64,000 nt of DNA. It comes from Mesorhizobium sp. AR10. GTDB lineage: Bacteria; Pseudomonadota; Alphaproteobacteria; Rhizobiales; Rhizobiaceae. Position numbers and translations under genes: made by a program. The notes below the pieces were generated by a model. The model saw nothing but the letters and a program-made list of their open reading frames with translations. It was not told the origin of the DNA and searched no databases. Shown in pieces: positions 18,743-28,242 of this stretch. The number at the start of each line of letters is the position of its first letter. Position 1 is the stretch's first letter. Where the stretch lies: positions 3,388,001 through 3,452,000 of the forward strand of contig NZ_CP080524.1 of assembly GCF_024746795.1 (NCBI RefSeq), read 5' to 3'.

Positions 18743-20038
18743 TCAGCTCCGCTGCTGCGACGCGGTGATGATTTGAGCGCCTTCATCCAGGCCGGAAGTA
18801 ATCTCGGTCAGTTCGCCATCGGTGGAGCCGATCTTGACGTTGACCGGACGGGGCCGCCCGTTCTGCAAGACATAGAGCGTGCGCGACCCATCCGTGGGCG
18901 GCGGCGTCACCTGCTGGCGCGGGCGATTGCCGCCTGGACGCCCTATGCGGCCGGTGAACAGATCGCTGAGGCTCCACGCGCGGGCGGTGGATGCCGCCGG
19001 CCGGTAGCGGAACGCGGTGGACGGCACGGTGAGCACGCCCTTGGCCTGCCTGGTGACGACCGAAACGGTGGCGGTCATGCCGGGCCGCAACAGAAGCTGG
19101 TTGTTGTTGACCTCGAGCCGCGCATTGTAGGTAACGACGCCGTCAGTTGTGACTGACGCGTAGGAAATGTCGCGGATCTCGGCGTCGAACGGCCGCTCCG
19201 GAAAGGCATCGACGGTGAAGCGGGCATGCTGGCCGGATTTGACCGCGCCAATGTCGGCCTCGTCGACTGCCGCCACCAATTCCATGTTTCTGAGATCGGC
19301 GGCGATGATGAACAGCACCGGGGCCTGCAGCGAGGAGGCGACCGTCTGGCCGGGATCGACCGAACGCGTCAGCACGATGCCGTCGATGGGGGCATAGATG
19401 GTGCTGTTGGCAAGGTCGGTCTGCTGTGATTTCAGATCGGCATTGGCGATGGCCAGATTGGCCTCGGCGCTGTCGAGCGCCGCCTTGGAGCGGTCGCGCG
19501 TCGCGGTGGCGGCTTCGAGCGACTGGTCGGTCGCCATGCCGCGCTTGGTGAGCTCGGCGGCGCGTACGAGCGCGCTTTCGTTCTCCTTCAACGTTACAGA
19601 GGCGTCCTCGACGTTCGCCGCCGCTGCCTTGGCGGAGGCCTGGGCGCGCTCGATCTGGACCTCGAGTTTGGTGGTGTCGAGCGCTGCCAGCACATCGCCC
19701 TTCTTGACTTGCTGGTTCTCCTCGACCGAGACCGAGCGGACCACGCCGGACAGCTGGCTGGAAATGTCGACCTGGGTAAGGGGCTGAAGCGTGCCGGTCG
19801 CCGACACCGCGACGGTGAGATCGGCAATGGCGGCCGGCACCGTCGTATAGTCGATCTTGACGGGAGATCCGGCATACCATTGGTAGCCGGCGAGGCTTGC
19901 CGCGATCACGATCAGCGCGAGCAGGCCATAGAGCCAGCCACGGCGACGGTTCTTGCGCCGCCCTTTGTGGTCAAGGCCGAGCGCAGTCTCGATGGCGGAA
20001 TCCGATTCCGTCTTTGGCAGATTGACAATCTGGTCCAC
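18743..20038 (-). CDS. MacA-like periplasmic adaptor (membrane fusion protein)
   Basis: A 431-residue adaptor of the RND/MacA type. One membrane helix at about 35-55 anchors it in the inner membrane. The lipoyl halves flank a long helical hairpin (about 120-215, rich in Ala, Glu and Gln), followed by the beta-barrel domain and a membrane-proximal domain with LTVPSTAFRYRP. MacA-type adaptors connect MacB to an outer-membrane channel and stimulate the ATPase. It is the first gene of the operon. The C-terminal region also contains a Gly/Pro/Arg-rich insert, IGRPGGNRPRQQ, absent from standard MacA. Substrate unknown. Confidence 0.9.
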   Translation of the reverse strand: MDQIVNLPKTESDSAIETALGLDHKGRRKNRRRGWLYGLLALIVIAASLAGYQWYAGSPVKIDYTTVPAAIADLTVAVSATGTLQPLTQVDISSQLSGVVRSVSVEENQQVKKGDVLAALDTTKLEVQIERAQASAKAAAANVEDASVTLKENESALVRAAELTKRGMATDQSLEAATATRDRSKAALDSAEANLAIANADLKSQQTDLANSTIYAPIDGIVLTRSVDPGQTVASSLQAPVLFIIAADLRNMELVAAVDEADIGAVKSGQHARFTVDAFPERPFDAEIRDISYASVTTDGVVTYNARLEVNNNQLLLRPGMTATVSVVTRQAKGVLTVPSTAFRYRPAASTARAWSLSDLFTGRIGRPGGNRPRQQVTPPPTDGSRTLYVLQNGRPRPVNVKIGSTDGELTEITSGLDEGAQIITASQQRS

Positions 20039-20152
20039 GCCGGACCCCTATAAAGCGTATGATGTCCCTATGAGTGCACACATCAGGCTTACTGGTTCAA
20101 ATATCAAATTAAATTTCGCACATGTTGGGATTGAGGCAGAAGGCTTTCTACG

Positions 20153-21058
20153 ATGCTGACCCGGAATTACTTGCTTTACGATGTGTTTACGACCGAGCGG
20201 CTGGCCGGCAATCCGCTTGCCGTGGTGCTGGACAGCAAGGGGCTGGACACGGCTGCGATGCAGTCCATCGCGCGCGAGTTCAACCTCTCCGAATCGGTCT
20301 TCGTGCTGCCGCCGGACAATCCCAAGCACCGAAACCGCATTCGCATCTTCACGCCCGACTATGAAATGCCGTTCGCCGGTCATCCAACTGTCGGCGCCGC
20401 GATTGCGCTCGCCGAACTGGCTGGCGACGGCGCCGGCATCTTCGTGCTGGAGGAGAACATCGGGCCGGTGCGCTGCGCCGTCAGCAAGCACGACGGCAAT
20501 ACCTTCGCCGAGTTCGACCTGGCCAAACTGCCGGAGCCATTGGAGTTGTCCGCCGACCCGGAGGCGATCGGCGCGGCACTTGGCTTGGCGCCGCATGAGA
20601 TCGGCTTCGAGAACCACCGCGTCTCGTTCTGGTCGGCCGGCGTGCCTTATGTGACCATTCCCGTCGCCAACCTCGAAGCGGCGGCGCGGATCAGGCTGGA
20701 CAACCAGGCGTGGTCCGAACTTGCGACGCGCAAGAGCGAATGGGCCTTCGCCAGCCCCTATGTCTATTGCCGCGACACGGTGAACCATGACAGCGCGTTC
20801 CATGTGCGCATGATCGTCCCCGGCACTCCTTCCTACGAAGACCCGGCAACCGGCTCGGCGGCGGCGGCCTTCGCCGGCGCCATCATGCATTTCGATGGCC
20901 CGACGGATGGCATTTCGCAGCTGTGGATCGAGCAGGGACTGGAGATGGGCCGGCCGTCACGCATTCGGCTCGAACTGAATGTCGAAGGCGGAAAACTGGC
21001 GTCCGCCCGCATCGGCGGTCACGCCATCAAGGTGGCGGAAGGCAAGCTGTTCGTCTGA
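20153..21058 (+). CDS. PhzF-family protein
   Basis: A 301-residue protein of the PhzF (diaminopimelate-epimerase-like) fold. The active-site region is FNLSESVFVLP with the family glutamate E47. It also has PFAGHPTVGAA and the second-domain motif YEDPATGSAAAAF. PhzF itself isomerises trans-2,3-dihydro-3-hydroxyanthranilate in phenazine synthesis, but most homologues act elsewhere. No phenazine genes are near, so the reaction is open. The ATG at 20153 has AGGCAGAAGG upstream. The 115 bp before it are AT-rich and probably hold its promoter. Confidence 0.9.
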   Translation: MLTRNYLLYDVFTTERLAGNPLAVVLDSKGLDTAAMQSIAREFNLSESVFVLPPDNPKHRNRIRIFTPDYEMPFAGHPTVGAAIALAELAGDGAGIFVLEENIGPVRCAVSKHDGNTFAEFDLAKLPEPLELSADPEAIGAALGLAPHEIGFENHRVSFWSAGVPYVTIPVANLEAAARIRLDNQAWSELATRKSEWAFASPYVYCRDTVNHDSAFHVRMIVPGTPSYEDPATGSAAAAFAGAIMHFDGPTDGISQLWIEQGLEMGRPSRIRLELNVEGGKLASARIGGHAIKVAEGKLFV

Positions 21059-21164
21059 CCGTGTGCAGCGGTTAGGCGATTTGTCGGGAAATGATTCCTG
21101 CAGGGCTGGACATGACTGGTATCGGCGGCTATATGCCCGCCGACGCCGGTTTTACCGGTCGAGT

Positions 21165-21240
<76 letters not shown>

Positions 21241-21289
21241 AATTCTTCAAAGACTTGGTGGAAAGAGACCCTGGAACGAGGGCGAGACT

Positions 21290-21314
21290 GTGAGACCGGG
21301 TTTGCCCGTCTCAC
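21290..21314 (+). terminator. Hairpin downstream of tRNA-Lys
   Basis: GTGAGAC and GTCTCAC pair perfectly, with a further GGG/CCC pairing around TTTG. It lies 50 bp after the tRNA and has no T-run, so termination is only a possibility. Confidence 0.4.
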
Positions 21315-21342
21315 GCCCGGTGTGGGGATTTCAGGCTGCCGC

Positions 21343-21732
21343 CTATGGCGCGGTCTTGCTCAGACTGGCCTTGAACTTGACCTTCATGGTGATCTGGCCG
21401 GTCACCCCGATCTGGGGTCCGTTCACGCCGCGATCCTTCGAGTTGACGTTAGTCGTGACATTGGTGATCTCACAGCTGTCGGCGATGGTCTCAATCACCA
21501 TCGCACAACTGCCGGCCACGAGCTTGTAGAAGGAACGTAGCGCTGTTTCCTGTTGGATGGCCATGTCGTCGCCTTCCTTGACAGGAACGCTTATCGAGAG
21601 GCTCGACTGGATCCTGACGGTCCCGTCCTCGCCGGGACGACGGCGGCCTGAGACATCGAAATCCTGGGAGAATGCAGGCGCGGCCATGCCACAAAGCAGA
21701 ACGGCGAATATTAGCTTCTTAAAATACATCAT
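21343..21732 (-). CDS. Small secreted protein of unknown function
   Basis: A 129-residue protein with a clear signal peptide (MMYFKKLIFAVLLCGMAAPA, then FSQ, cleavage near residue 23). The mature part of about 105 residues has two cysteines (VAGSCAMV, IADSCEIT) that could form a disulphide, and reads like a beta-rich periplasmic domain. Two adjacent ATG codons (21732 and 21729) follow GGAGATCA; spacing favours the second. Longer in-frame starts place basic residues before the signal. I do not recognise a family. It lies downstream of cobT on the same strand and could be read through from the cob operon, but has no visible link to cobalamin. Confidence 0.7.
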   Translation of the reverse strand: MMYFKKLIFAVLLCGMAAPAFSQDFDVSGRRRPGEDGTVRIQSSLSISVPVKEGDDMAIQQETALRSFYKLVAGSCAMVIETIADSCEITNVTTNVNSKDRGVNGPQIGVTGQITMKVKFKASLSKTAP

Positions 21733-21824
21733 TGATCTCCATGCGAGAGGATCACTGTCTCGCATAGAGATAAAGATGGCGTTACTTCTTTAGTTCAACA
21801 AAGCAAAAGTGTTTAGGGGCTCTT

Positions 21825-22835
21825 CTACTTCTCCGACACGCCAGCCTCCGCAAAACTCGCCATGCGGGCGTGGCATTCGAGCGCCGAGCGGACGATGTTG
21901 ACGGCGAGGCAGGCGCCGGAGCCTTCGCCGAGCCGCATGCCGAGATCGAGCAGGGGTGGCAGCTCAAGGGCCTCGAGCAGGCCACGATGGCCCGATTCGG
22001 CCGAGACGTGGGCGGCGATGGTGTGAGCAAGACCCGTCGGATGCAGCTTCGCCAGTGGTGCAGCTGCGGCGGTACAGACGAAGCCGTCGAGCAGCACCGG
22101 CACACCCAGGCGGCGAGCGGCGAGTGTCGCGCCGAAGATAGCGGCGAGTTCGCGTCCGCCAAGCGCGGCGGCGATGCCCAGCGGGTCGGCAAGGGCGGCA
22201 GCATGGCGCTTGAGGCCGGCCTCGATGGCCGTGACCTTGCGCTTGAGGCCGGCATCGTCGACGCCGGTACCGCGCCCAGTCCATTTTTCCGCGCCGCCGC
22301 CGAACAGGGCAGCCGAAATGGCGGCGGCAGGGGTGGTGTTGCCGATGCCCATTTCGCCGAAGCAGATGAGGTCGATATCCCTGGTCACCGCGTCATAGCC
22401 GGCCGAGACGGCGGCTAGGAAGGCCCTGTCGTCCATCGCCGGTTGTTGCGTGAAGTCGCCGGTCGGCTGGTCGAGGTCGAGCGCGATGACATCGAGTTCG
22501 GCGCCGGCGATGCGGGCGAGCTGGTTGATGGCGGCACCGCCGCCGGCGAAATTCGCCACCATCTGCACCGTGACTTCCGACGGGAAAGCCGACACGCCCT
22601 GTGCGGTGACGCCGTGGTTGCCGGCGAAGACGAAGACTTTGACGCGGTCGAGCTTCGGCATGTCGCGGCCCTGCCAGCGGGCCAGCCAGGCGGCGATGGT
22701 CTCCAACCGGCCAAGGCTGCCTTGCGGCTTTGTCAGCGTATCTTGGCGGCGGGCGACGGCATTGGCCGCGGCATCGCTACCCGCGGGCAGGTCGAGGCAA
22801 GCGGCGCGCAGTTCGTCAAGCGATGTGAAGGGCAT
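21825..22835 (-). CDS. cobT: Nicotinate-nucleotide--dimethylbenzimidazole phosphoribosyltransferase
   Basis: The enzyme transfers phosphoribose from nicotinate mononucleotide to 5,6-dimethylbenzimidazole, giving alpha-ribazole phosphate, the lower-ligand precursor of cobalamin. The 336 residues match CobT (named CobU in the Pseudomonas denitrificans scheme). Visible family features are the N-terminal KPQGSLGRLE, the substrate-site CFGEMGIGNTTPAAAI, and the C-terminal GMRLGEGSGACLAV with the catalytic glutamate region. It is the last gene of the cob operon, 24 bp after cobS. No clear terminator follows it. Confidence 0.97.
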   Translation of the reverse strand: MPFTSLDELRAACLDLPAGSDAAANAVARRQDTLTKPQGSLGRLETIAAWLARWQGRDMPKLDRVKVFVFAGNHGVTAQGVSAFPSEVTVQMVANFAGGGAAINQLARIAGAELDVIALDLDQPTGDFTQQPAMDDRAFLAAVSAGYDAVTRDIDLICFGEMGIGNTTPAAAISAALFGGGAEKWTGRGTGVDDAGLKRKVTAIEAGLKRHAAALADPLGIAAALGGRELAAIFGATLAARRLGVPVLLDGFVCTAAAAPLAKLHPTGLAHTIAAHVSAESGHRGLLEALELPPLLDLGMRLGEGSGACLAVNIVRSALECHARMASFAEAGVSEK

Positions 22836-22859
22836 GGGAAAGAGTTCTCCGAAAGAGAG

Positions 22860-23627
22860 TCAGGAAAGGGAAACGGAAGCGGCGAGCAGGACTGCGATCT
22901 CGCCGAGTTGCTGCAGCGCGCCGACGGTATCGCCCGTCTGGCCACCGATCTGGTTGCGGCACAGCGCGCGGAAGGCGAAAAACAGCAGGCCGAGCAGGAT
23001 CAGCGCGACAAAGGCGCCGCCGGAACCAAGCATCAGCAGCGCGAAGGCGCCGAGCGCGATACCGATGCCAGCGGTCTCTGTGGAGACCGTGCCTGCCCCG
23101 GCCGAGAGGCCATCGCCGCGAGCCGGCGGCAGGATATGCATGAAGGCGCCGAGCAGCCCGCGCGAGGCGGCATGCGCGGCAATGAGAGCAAAGAGGACAT
23201 GCGCGGGGCCGGCGAATTCCGAGAGCACGCTCCAGCGGACCAGCAGCGAGAGACCGAGCGCGCAGGCGCCATAGGCGCCGATGCGGCTGTCGCGCATGAT
23301 CTCGAGTTTCCTGTCGCGCGTCTTGCCGCCGCCAAAACCGTCGGCGACATCCGAAAGCCCGTCTTCATGCAGGCAGCCGGTGGCGATCATGATCGCGGCA
23401 AGGGCAAGGGCCGCGGCCGGGCCATCAGCGAGGCCGAGCCAGCTCCCGACCGCGTAGCCAAATGCGCCAATGACCGCGACGACGAGGCCTGCAACGGGCG
23501 CGGCCCAGATCGCGGCGGCAAGGCTGCGGCCGCGAAAGTCGAAGACCGGCAATGGCAGCCGGGTGAAGAAGACGAGGCAAAGAGCGATGTCGTCGAGGGC
23601 TTGCCGGGGCGAGGGGATGGCGTTCAT
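22860..23627 (-). CDS. cobS: Adenosylcobinamide-GDP ribazoletransferase
   Basis: Inner-membrane enzyme that joins adenosylcobinamide-GDP with alpha-ribazole (phosphate) to finish cobalamin; called CobV in the P. denitrificans scheme. Its 255 residues contain about six hydrophobic segments and the signature HEDGLSDVADGFGGGKT, whose aspartates bind Mg2+. It overlaps the end of cobB by four bases (ATGA), so translation is probably coupled. It should not be confused with the CobS subunit of cobaltochelatase, which has the same symbol in the other naming scheme and is not in this window. Confidence 0.95.
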   Translation of the reverse strand: MNAIPSPRQALDDIALCLVFFTRLPLPVFDFRGRSLAAAIWAAPVAGLVVAVIGAFGYAVGSWLGLADGPAAALALAAIMIATGCLHEDGLSDVADGFGGGKTRDRKLEIMRDSRIGAYGACALGLSLLVRWSVLSEFAGPAHVLFALIAAHAASRGLLGAFMHILPPARGDGLSAGAGTVSTETAGIGIALGAFALLMLGSGGAFVALILLGLLFFAFRALCRNQIGGQTGDTVGALQQLGEIAVLLAASVSLS

Positions 23628-24937
23628 GCGCTCCTCGCAATGGCATGGAAGAAGGTGCCGCTGACATTGCCGCGCCGGTAGCCGGAAGCGCCAAGCGGGT
23701 TGCCTTGTCCGTCGGCGAGGTCGGCCAGCGGCTCGTCATTGCCGGTCGCTGTCATCTGCGCATAGTGGAATTCGTGGCCGCGGATCAGCGCGCCCTGGGT
23801 CCCGAGTGGACAATCGGCGCGCAACCGCGCCTCGCGGTAACCGAGGTTCATCTTTCGCTTGGCAAAACTGGTCGAGTGACCGAGCATGCCGAGCATCCTG
23901 TGCGTCTCGCCCGATGCATCTTCCAGCGCCTCGCCCAGCACCATGAAGCCGCCGCACTCGCCATGCACCGGCTTGGTCGCGGCGAACCTTGCCATGCCTG
24001 CGCGGAAGGTTGCAGCGGCGGCGAGGCGGCCGGCGTGAAGCTCCGGATAGCCGCCGGGCAGCCAGCAGACATCGCAGCCCTCGGCCGGCGCTTCGTCGGC
24101 CAGTGGCGAGAAAGGGACGATCTCGGCGCCGGCCTTGCGCCAATGTGCGGCGACATGCGGATAGAGGAAGGTGAAGGCGGCGTCTTCGGCCAAGGCGATG
24201 CGCTGGCCGGGTGGCAGGAGCGCGTCGCCGAAATTGCCTGATGCCGGCGAGAATGGAGCCGCCAGCGCCATGATGGCGTCGAGGTCGAGCGACTTTTCCA
24301 CCATGTCGGCCAGCCGGTCGAGATGGGCCATCAAATTCTCGTACTCGCCTGCCTGGACAAGGCCGAGATGGCGCTCCGGCAAGTTCAGCGAGGGATCACG
24401 CAATATGGCGCCGACGACCGGCAGGCCGAGCGCCTCGATGGCGTCGCTGCAGAGCCGGCGGTGGCGTTCGCTGCCCAGCCGGTTGAGCACGACGCCGGCC
24501 ATGCGCACATCGGGATCGTAGGTAGCAAAACCCTTGGCAACGGCCGCAGCGGTGGTCGACTGTCCAGAGACGTCGAGCACCAGCAGCACCGGCAGACCGT
24601 AGAGCCGGGCAAGATCGGCGGCCGATCCGGTGCGACCCGGAGCAGCGGGAATGCCGTCGAACAGGCCCATGGCGCTTTCGAGGAAGATGAAGTCGGCATC
24701 CTCAGTTGCCTCGCCAGCCAGCGCGTTGAGCAAGGCAGGCGGCATTGCCCAGCTGTCGAGATTGACACCCGACAGACCGGTGGCGGCGGTGTGGAAACCG
24801 GGGTCGATATAGTCGGGGCCGGATTTCGCACCACGCACTTTCAGGCCTCGCCGGGCCAGCGCGCGCAGAATGCCGATGGTGACGCTGGTCTTGCCCGAGC
24901 CGGAGCGCGGCGCGCCGATGATGATGGCGCGGGTCAT
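23624..24937 (-). CDS. cobB: Hydrogenobyrinic acid a,c-diamide synthase (glutamine-hydrolysing)
   Basis: ATP-dependent amidation of the a and c side chains of hydrogenobyrinic acid. The 437 residues consist of an N-terminal P-loop domain (GAPRSGSGKT, K16) and a C-terminal class I glutamine amidotransferase domain. The nucleophile cysteine lies in VHGECGGFMVLGE near residue 330, and the catalytic histidine region in GHEFHYAQ. Length fits the P. denitrificans enzyme. The ATG at 24937 overlaps the cobA stop by four bases. An open frame continues far upstream of this ATG but it is the wrong frame of cobA and is excluded. Confidence 0.96.
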   Translation of the reverse strand: MTRAIIIGAPRSGSGKTSVTIGILRALARRGLKVRGAKSGPDYIDPGFHTAATGLSGVNLDSWAMPPALLNALAGEATEDADFIFLESAMGLFDGIPAAPGRTGSAADLARLYGLPVLLVLDVSGQSTTAAAVAKGFATYDPDVRMAGVVLNRLGSERHRRLCSDAIEALGLPVVGAILRDPSLNLPERHLGLVQAGEYENLMAHLDRLADMVEKSLDLDAIMALAAPFSPASGNFGDALLPPGQRIALAEDAAFTFLYPHVAAHWRKAGAEIVPFSPLADEAPAEGCDVCWLPGGYPELHAGRLAAAATFRAGMARFAATKPVHGECGGFMVLGEALEDASGETHRMLGMLGHSTSFAKRKMNLGYREARLRADCPLGTQGALIRGHEFHYAQMTATGNDEPLADLADGQGNPLGASGYRRGNVSGTFFHAIARSA

Positions 24938-25752
24938 GGTTCGCCCGCCAGTGCCGCGCGCATGGCAACGATGCCGCCGACGACGATCAGCGCCGGTGCG
25001 GTCAGCCCGGCCGCGGCCGCTTCCTCTGATATGGTGGCGAGCGTGGCGACGACAATGCGCTCCTGTGGCGTCGTCGCGGCGACGATCACCGCGGCTGGCG
25101 TCGAAGGCGCCAGCCCGCCCTTGAGCAGTGATGCGGCGATAACCGGCAGATTGGCCATGCCCATGTAGATCACGACCGGCTGGCCGGTGCGGGCGATGGC
25201 CGCCCAATCCAGATCGTCGTCGGTGCCGGCGGCGTGGCCGGTGGCCAGGATCACCGCCTTGTTGATGCCGCGCATCGTTGCCGGGATGCCGGTGGCGGCA
25301 AGCGCGCTCAGGCCTGAGGTGAGGCCAGGCAGGACGCGGAACGGGATGCCTTCCCGCGCGAGCGCCAGCGCCTCTTCGCCGCCGCGGCCGAAAATATAGG
25401 GATCGCCGCCTTTCAGCCTGATGACACGGCGGCCCTCGCGCGCCAGCCGCACCAGCAAAGTGGTGATGTCGTCCTGCTTCATCGACGGCTGGCCGCCGCG
25501 CTTGCCGGCAAAGAACAGTTCGGCACCTTCGGCGACGGCAACGACATCGGCAGAGACCAGCGCGTCGTAGACGAGGGCATCGCACTGCCCGAGTGCGGCC
25601 AGCACTTCCAGCGTCAGGCAGCCGGGATCGCCGGGACCGGCACCGGCCAGCCAGACATGACCCGGTTCCAGCGAACGCGGCTTGAAGTTCAGCCGCGCGA
25701 GCGCCTGCTCGACCGTGCCGTTTCCGTTCTTCTGTTTGGCGCTGCCGCTCAC
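24934..25752 (-). CDS. cobA: Uroporphyrinogen-III C-methyltransferase
   Basis: SAM-dependent methylation of uroporphyrinogen III at C2 and C7 to precorrin-2, the branch point between haem and corrinoids. The 272 residues form the monofunctional CobA type, without the CysG oxidase domain. Motifs are [34 protein letters not shown] and [16 protein letters not shown]. The start is GTG at 25752, overlapping the cobM stop by four bases. The first 30 residues (rich in Lys, Asn and Gly) are an extension before the catalytic fold; an open frame further upstream lies inside cobM and is not used. Confidence 0.95.
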   Translation of the reverse strand: MSGSAKQKNGNGTVEQALARLNFKPRSLEPGHVWLAGAGPGDPGCLTLEVLAALGQCDALVYDALVSADVVAVAEGAELFFAGKRGGQPSMKQDDITTLLVRLAREGRRVIRLKGGDPYIFGRGGEEALALAREGIPFRVLPGLTSGLSALAATGIPATMRGINKAVILATGHAAGTDDDLDWAAIARTGQPVVIYMGMANLPVIAASLLKGGLAPSTPAAVIVAATTPQERIVVATLATISEEAAAAGLTAPALIVVGGIVAMRAALAGEP

Positions 25753-26513
25753 AATCCGTCCCGTCCGCGAAAACGCCGCTGGTAGTGGGCGTCGTAAAGT
25801 GAACTCTCGCCAAAACCTTCCGCCGCCAGCGAACGGCCGACGAAGATGATCGCCGTGCGTTCCATCGGGTCGGCAGCGAGCAGCATTTCGATCGTCGCCA
25901 GCGTGCCGGTCAGCACGCGTTCGTCCGGCCAGGAGGCGCGGAAGACGACCGCCACCGGGCAATCGGCGCCATAGAACGGCGTCAACTCGGTCACGACGCG
26001 GTCGATGGCATGGATGGCAAGGTGGATAGCGAGAGTCGCGCCGGTGCGGCCGAAGCCGGCCAGCGTCTCGCCGGGCGGCATCTTTGACGCGCGGCCGGAG
26101 ATGCGGGTCAGCACCAGGCTCTGCGCGACTTCGGGAATGGTGAGTTCGCGGCGCAACGCCGCGGCAGCGGCGGCAAAGGAGGGCACGCCCGGCGTCAACG
26201 TGTAGGGGATGCCGTGCTTTTCCAGCCGGCGGATCTGCTCGGCAACGGCGCTCCACACCGACAGGTCGCCGGAGTGTAGGCGCGACACATCGTGGCCGTC
26301 CTTGTGGGCCGCAACATATTCGGCCTCGATCTCGTCGAGCGACATCGGCGCGGTGTCGATCAGCTTTGTGCCCGGCGCGCAGTGCTGCAAAAGCTCGGGC
26401 GCGACGATCGAGCCGGCGTAGAGGCAGACCGGGCAGCTTGCCAGCAGCTTGCTGCCGCGCAAGGTGATGAGGTCGGCAGCACCCGGTCCAGCGCCAATGA
26501 AATGAACGGTCAT
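25749..26513 (-). CDS. cobM: Precorrin-4 C11-methyltransferase
   Basis: SAM-dependent methylation of precorrin-4 at C11 to precorrin-5. The 254 residues show the tetrapyrrole methylase fold: [18 protein letters not shown] at the N-terminus, [16 protein letters not shown] (SAM loop), and [18 protein letters not shown], with Arg-Glu-Leu-Thr typical of CobM/CbiF. ATG at 26513 is preferred to an upstream in-frame start because it begins directly with the first strand and overlaps the cobE stop by four bases. Confidence 0.95.
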   Translation of the reverse strand: MTVHFIGAGPGAADLITLRGSKLLASCPVCLYAGSIVAPELLQHCAPGTKLIDTAPMSLDEIEAEYVAAHKDGHDVSRLHSGDLSVWSAVAEQIRRLEKHGIPYTLTPGVPSFAAAAAALRRELTIPEVAQSLVLTRISGRASKMPPGETLAGFGRTGATLAIHLAIHAIDRVVTELTPFYGADCPVAVVFRASWPDERVLTGTLATIEMLLAADPMERTAIIFVGRSLAAEGFGESSLYDAHYQRRFRGRDGL

Positions 26514-27037
26514 GCCACATCTCCACTGATGGCGATGGCGCAAGTGACAGGGCCGAGCACGGTGCGCGGCCCGAGCAGCCTAGCGCCTTTGCCGGCGACG
26601 GCGAGGGCGGATGCTTCGGAAACCGATGGCGTGCCAGCCAGATCCTGCGACAGATCGGAATGGCTGAGCAAAGCGACCCCCTCATCCGGCCCTTCGGGCC
26701 ACCTTCTCCCCGCTGGGGAGAAGAGGCTGGCGCCGGCGCCGGCAATCTCCTCTCCCCTCGGGGAGAGGTCGGTCGAGCGAAGCGGAGGCCGGGTGAGGGG
26801 GGGCGACGGTTCGGAGCCAGCGACATCAACTACTATCACCGGGAGGCCGAGTTCGCGACCGGCAGCAAAAATCGCCTCTTCGCCGCGTTTGAACTCGGTC
26901 GTAGCCAGGGCAGACAGAGCAGTCATCGCTAGCCCATGCGCTTCCAGCGCCGCTTCTATCGCTGCGAGCACCTCGCTTGCGCTGACGCCTTTGCGGCTGC
27001 CGATACCAGCGACCATCATGGCTTTACCCAGCTCCAC
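26510..27037 (-). CDS. cobE: Cobalamin biosynthesis protein CobE (CbiG C-terminal-like) with palindrome insertion
   Basis: CobE corresponds to the C-terminal domain of CbiG and is required for aerobic corrin synthesis, though its exact role is unsettled. The 175 residues start [20 protein letters not shown] and contain [10 protein letters not shown], both family features, and end with [13 protein letters not shown] and [12 protein letters not shown]. Usual CobE proteins are about 125-150 residues. The excess is explained by a palindromic element inserted in frame at about residues 77-121, between VIVVD and SHSDLSQDL. Whether the protein is functional with this loop is unknown. It overlaps cobL by 22 bp. 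Confidence 0.88.
   Translation of the reverse strand: MELGKAMMVAGIGSRKGVSASEVLAAIEAALEAHGLAMTALSALATTEFKRGEEAIFAAGRELGLPVIVVDVAGSEPSPPLTRPPLRSTDLSPRGEEIAGAGASLFSPAGRRWPEGPDEGVALLSHSDLSQDLAGTPSVSEASALAVAGKGARLLGPRTVLGPVTCAIAISGDVA
26673..26806. repeat. Palindromic element inside cobE
   Basis: An imperfect inverted repeat: GACCCCCTCATCCGGCCC on the left mirrors GCCGGGTGAGGGGGGGCGAC on the right, each joined to a small inner hairpin (CTTCTCCCCGCTGGGGAGAAG and CTCTCCCCTCGGGGAGAG). It is GC-rich, keeps the cobE frame open, and resembles intergenic repeats common in Rhizobiales. Confidence 0.75.
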
Positions 27038-28242
27038 TGGGTGACCGGCATGGCCGGTCGCCAGGCCTGCATCGAGCCGACGGGAGACACGCGCGACAGC
27101 GCGATGCGGGTGAGATCGCCGCCGAGCGAGGTGTGGCGGGCGAGAAGCAGCGCTTCCATCTCCAGCGTCACCGCATTGGCGACCAGCCGGCCGCCGGCGC
27201 GCAGGGCCTTGACGGCAGCATTCAACACGCCGGCATCGCTGCCGCCACCGCCGATGAAGATCGCATCAGGCGTCTCCAGCCTGGCGAGCGCCTTCGGTGC
27301 CGAGCCTTCGACCACGACGAGGCCGGGCACGCCACAATGCGAAGCGTTGCGGCCAATACGAGCGGCACGGATCGGATCGGCCTCGATGGCGATGGCGCGC
27401 GTCGACGGATGGGACAGCATCCATTCGATACCGACCGAACCCGAGCCGGCGCCGATGTCCCAAAGCAACTCGCCGCGCCTGGGTGCAAGCGCCGACAGCG
27501 TGATGGCGCGCACCTCGCGCTTGGTGATCTGGCCGTCATGGTCGAACAGATGATCGGCAAGACCTGATGTCAGCGGCAGGATTCGCGCTTGCGGCGTTGA
27601 TTCAATTTCGATGGCCAGCACGTTGAGCGGATTGACGTTTGCGAGGTCGAAGGCATCAGCGCGGGCCGTCTGCAACTTTTCGTTCGGCCCGCCCAGCGCC
27701 TCCAGCACGGTCAGCCGTGAGGCGCCGAAGTCGAGTTCGGTGAGCAGCCGGGCGATCGCCGCCGGTGCTTCGGCATCCGATGTCAGGGCGAGGATGCGGG
27801 TGCCCGGATGCAGCAGCGGCCGGATGAGGTCGACCGGCCGGCCATGCAGCGAGATGATCTCGATATCCTGCAGCGGCCAGCCGAGGCGGGATGCGGCCAG
27901 CGAAATGGCCGAAGGGGCAGGGATGACACGCATGTCCTGCGCCGCAACCTTGCGGGCGAGGGTGACGCCGACACCGTGGAAGAACGGATCACCGGAAGCC
28001 ATCACGCAAATCTTCTTGCCAGCGAGCGCCAGCACGTCGCGCATCTCGGCATCAAAAGGGGTCGGCCATGGCCGTGCTTCGCCTTTGGCAAGCGATGCAA
28101 CAAGGGCAAGGTGGCGTTTGCCGCCAAAGATGTATTCAGCCCCCGCGATCAGCCGCTTGGCCTCGTCGCCGAGACCCGCTACACCGTCCTCGCCGATGCC
28201 GATGACGGTGAGCCAGGCGAGCGATTGACCTTCAGCAGGCAT
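27016..28242 (-). CDS. cobL: Precorrin-6Y C5,15-methyltransferase (decarboxylating)
   Basis: Two-domain enzyme that methylates precorrin-6B at C5 and C15 and decarboxylates the C12 acetate, giving precorrin-8. The N-terminal half (about 1-200) is a CbiE-like tetrapyrrole methylase (VIGIGEDGVAGL, VMASGDPFFHGVG). The C-terminal half (about 215-408) is CbiT-like, with the SAM loop LLWDIGAGSGSVGIEW. The 408 residues fit CobL. The ATG at 28242 overlaps the divergent cobK start by two bases, so no intergenic DNA separates the two genes. The frame is open further upstream but runs antisense through cobK. Confidence 0.95.
   Translation of the reverse strand: MPAEGQSLAWLTVIGIGEDGVAGLGDEAKRLIAGAEYIFGGKRHLALVASLAKGEARPWPTPFDAEMRDVLALAGKKICVMASGDPFFHGVGVTLARKVAAQDMRVIPAPSAISLAASRLGWPLQDIEIISLHGRPVDLIRPLLHPGTRILALTSDAEAPAAIARLLTELDFGASRLTVLEALGGPNEKLQTARADAFDLANVNPLNVLAIEIESTPQARILPLTSGLADHLFDHDGQITKREVRAITLSALAPRRGELLWDIGAGSGSVGIEWMLSHPSTRAIAIEADPIRAARIGRNASHCGVPGLVVVEGSAPKALARLETPDAIFIGGGGSDAGVLNAAVKALRAGGRLVANAVTLEMEALLLARHTSLGGDLTRIALSRVSPVGSMQAWRPAMPVTQWSWVKP

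Noticed and set aside
20153..21058. Evidence of a phenazine pathway
   Set aside because: PhzF-like proteins are widespread outside phenazine operons and no other phz gene is present.
23624..25813. A 729-codon frame that could look like an N-terminally extended CobB
   Set aside because: Everything before the ATG at 24937 is antiphase to cobA and has Arg-rich shadow composition. The ATG at 24937 gives a normal-sized CobB.
24934..26829. A 631-codon frame that could look like a fusion of an unknown domain with CobA
   Set aside because: The upstream part is the wrong frame of cobM and cobE. A GTG at 25752 overlapping the cobM stop gives a normal CobA.
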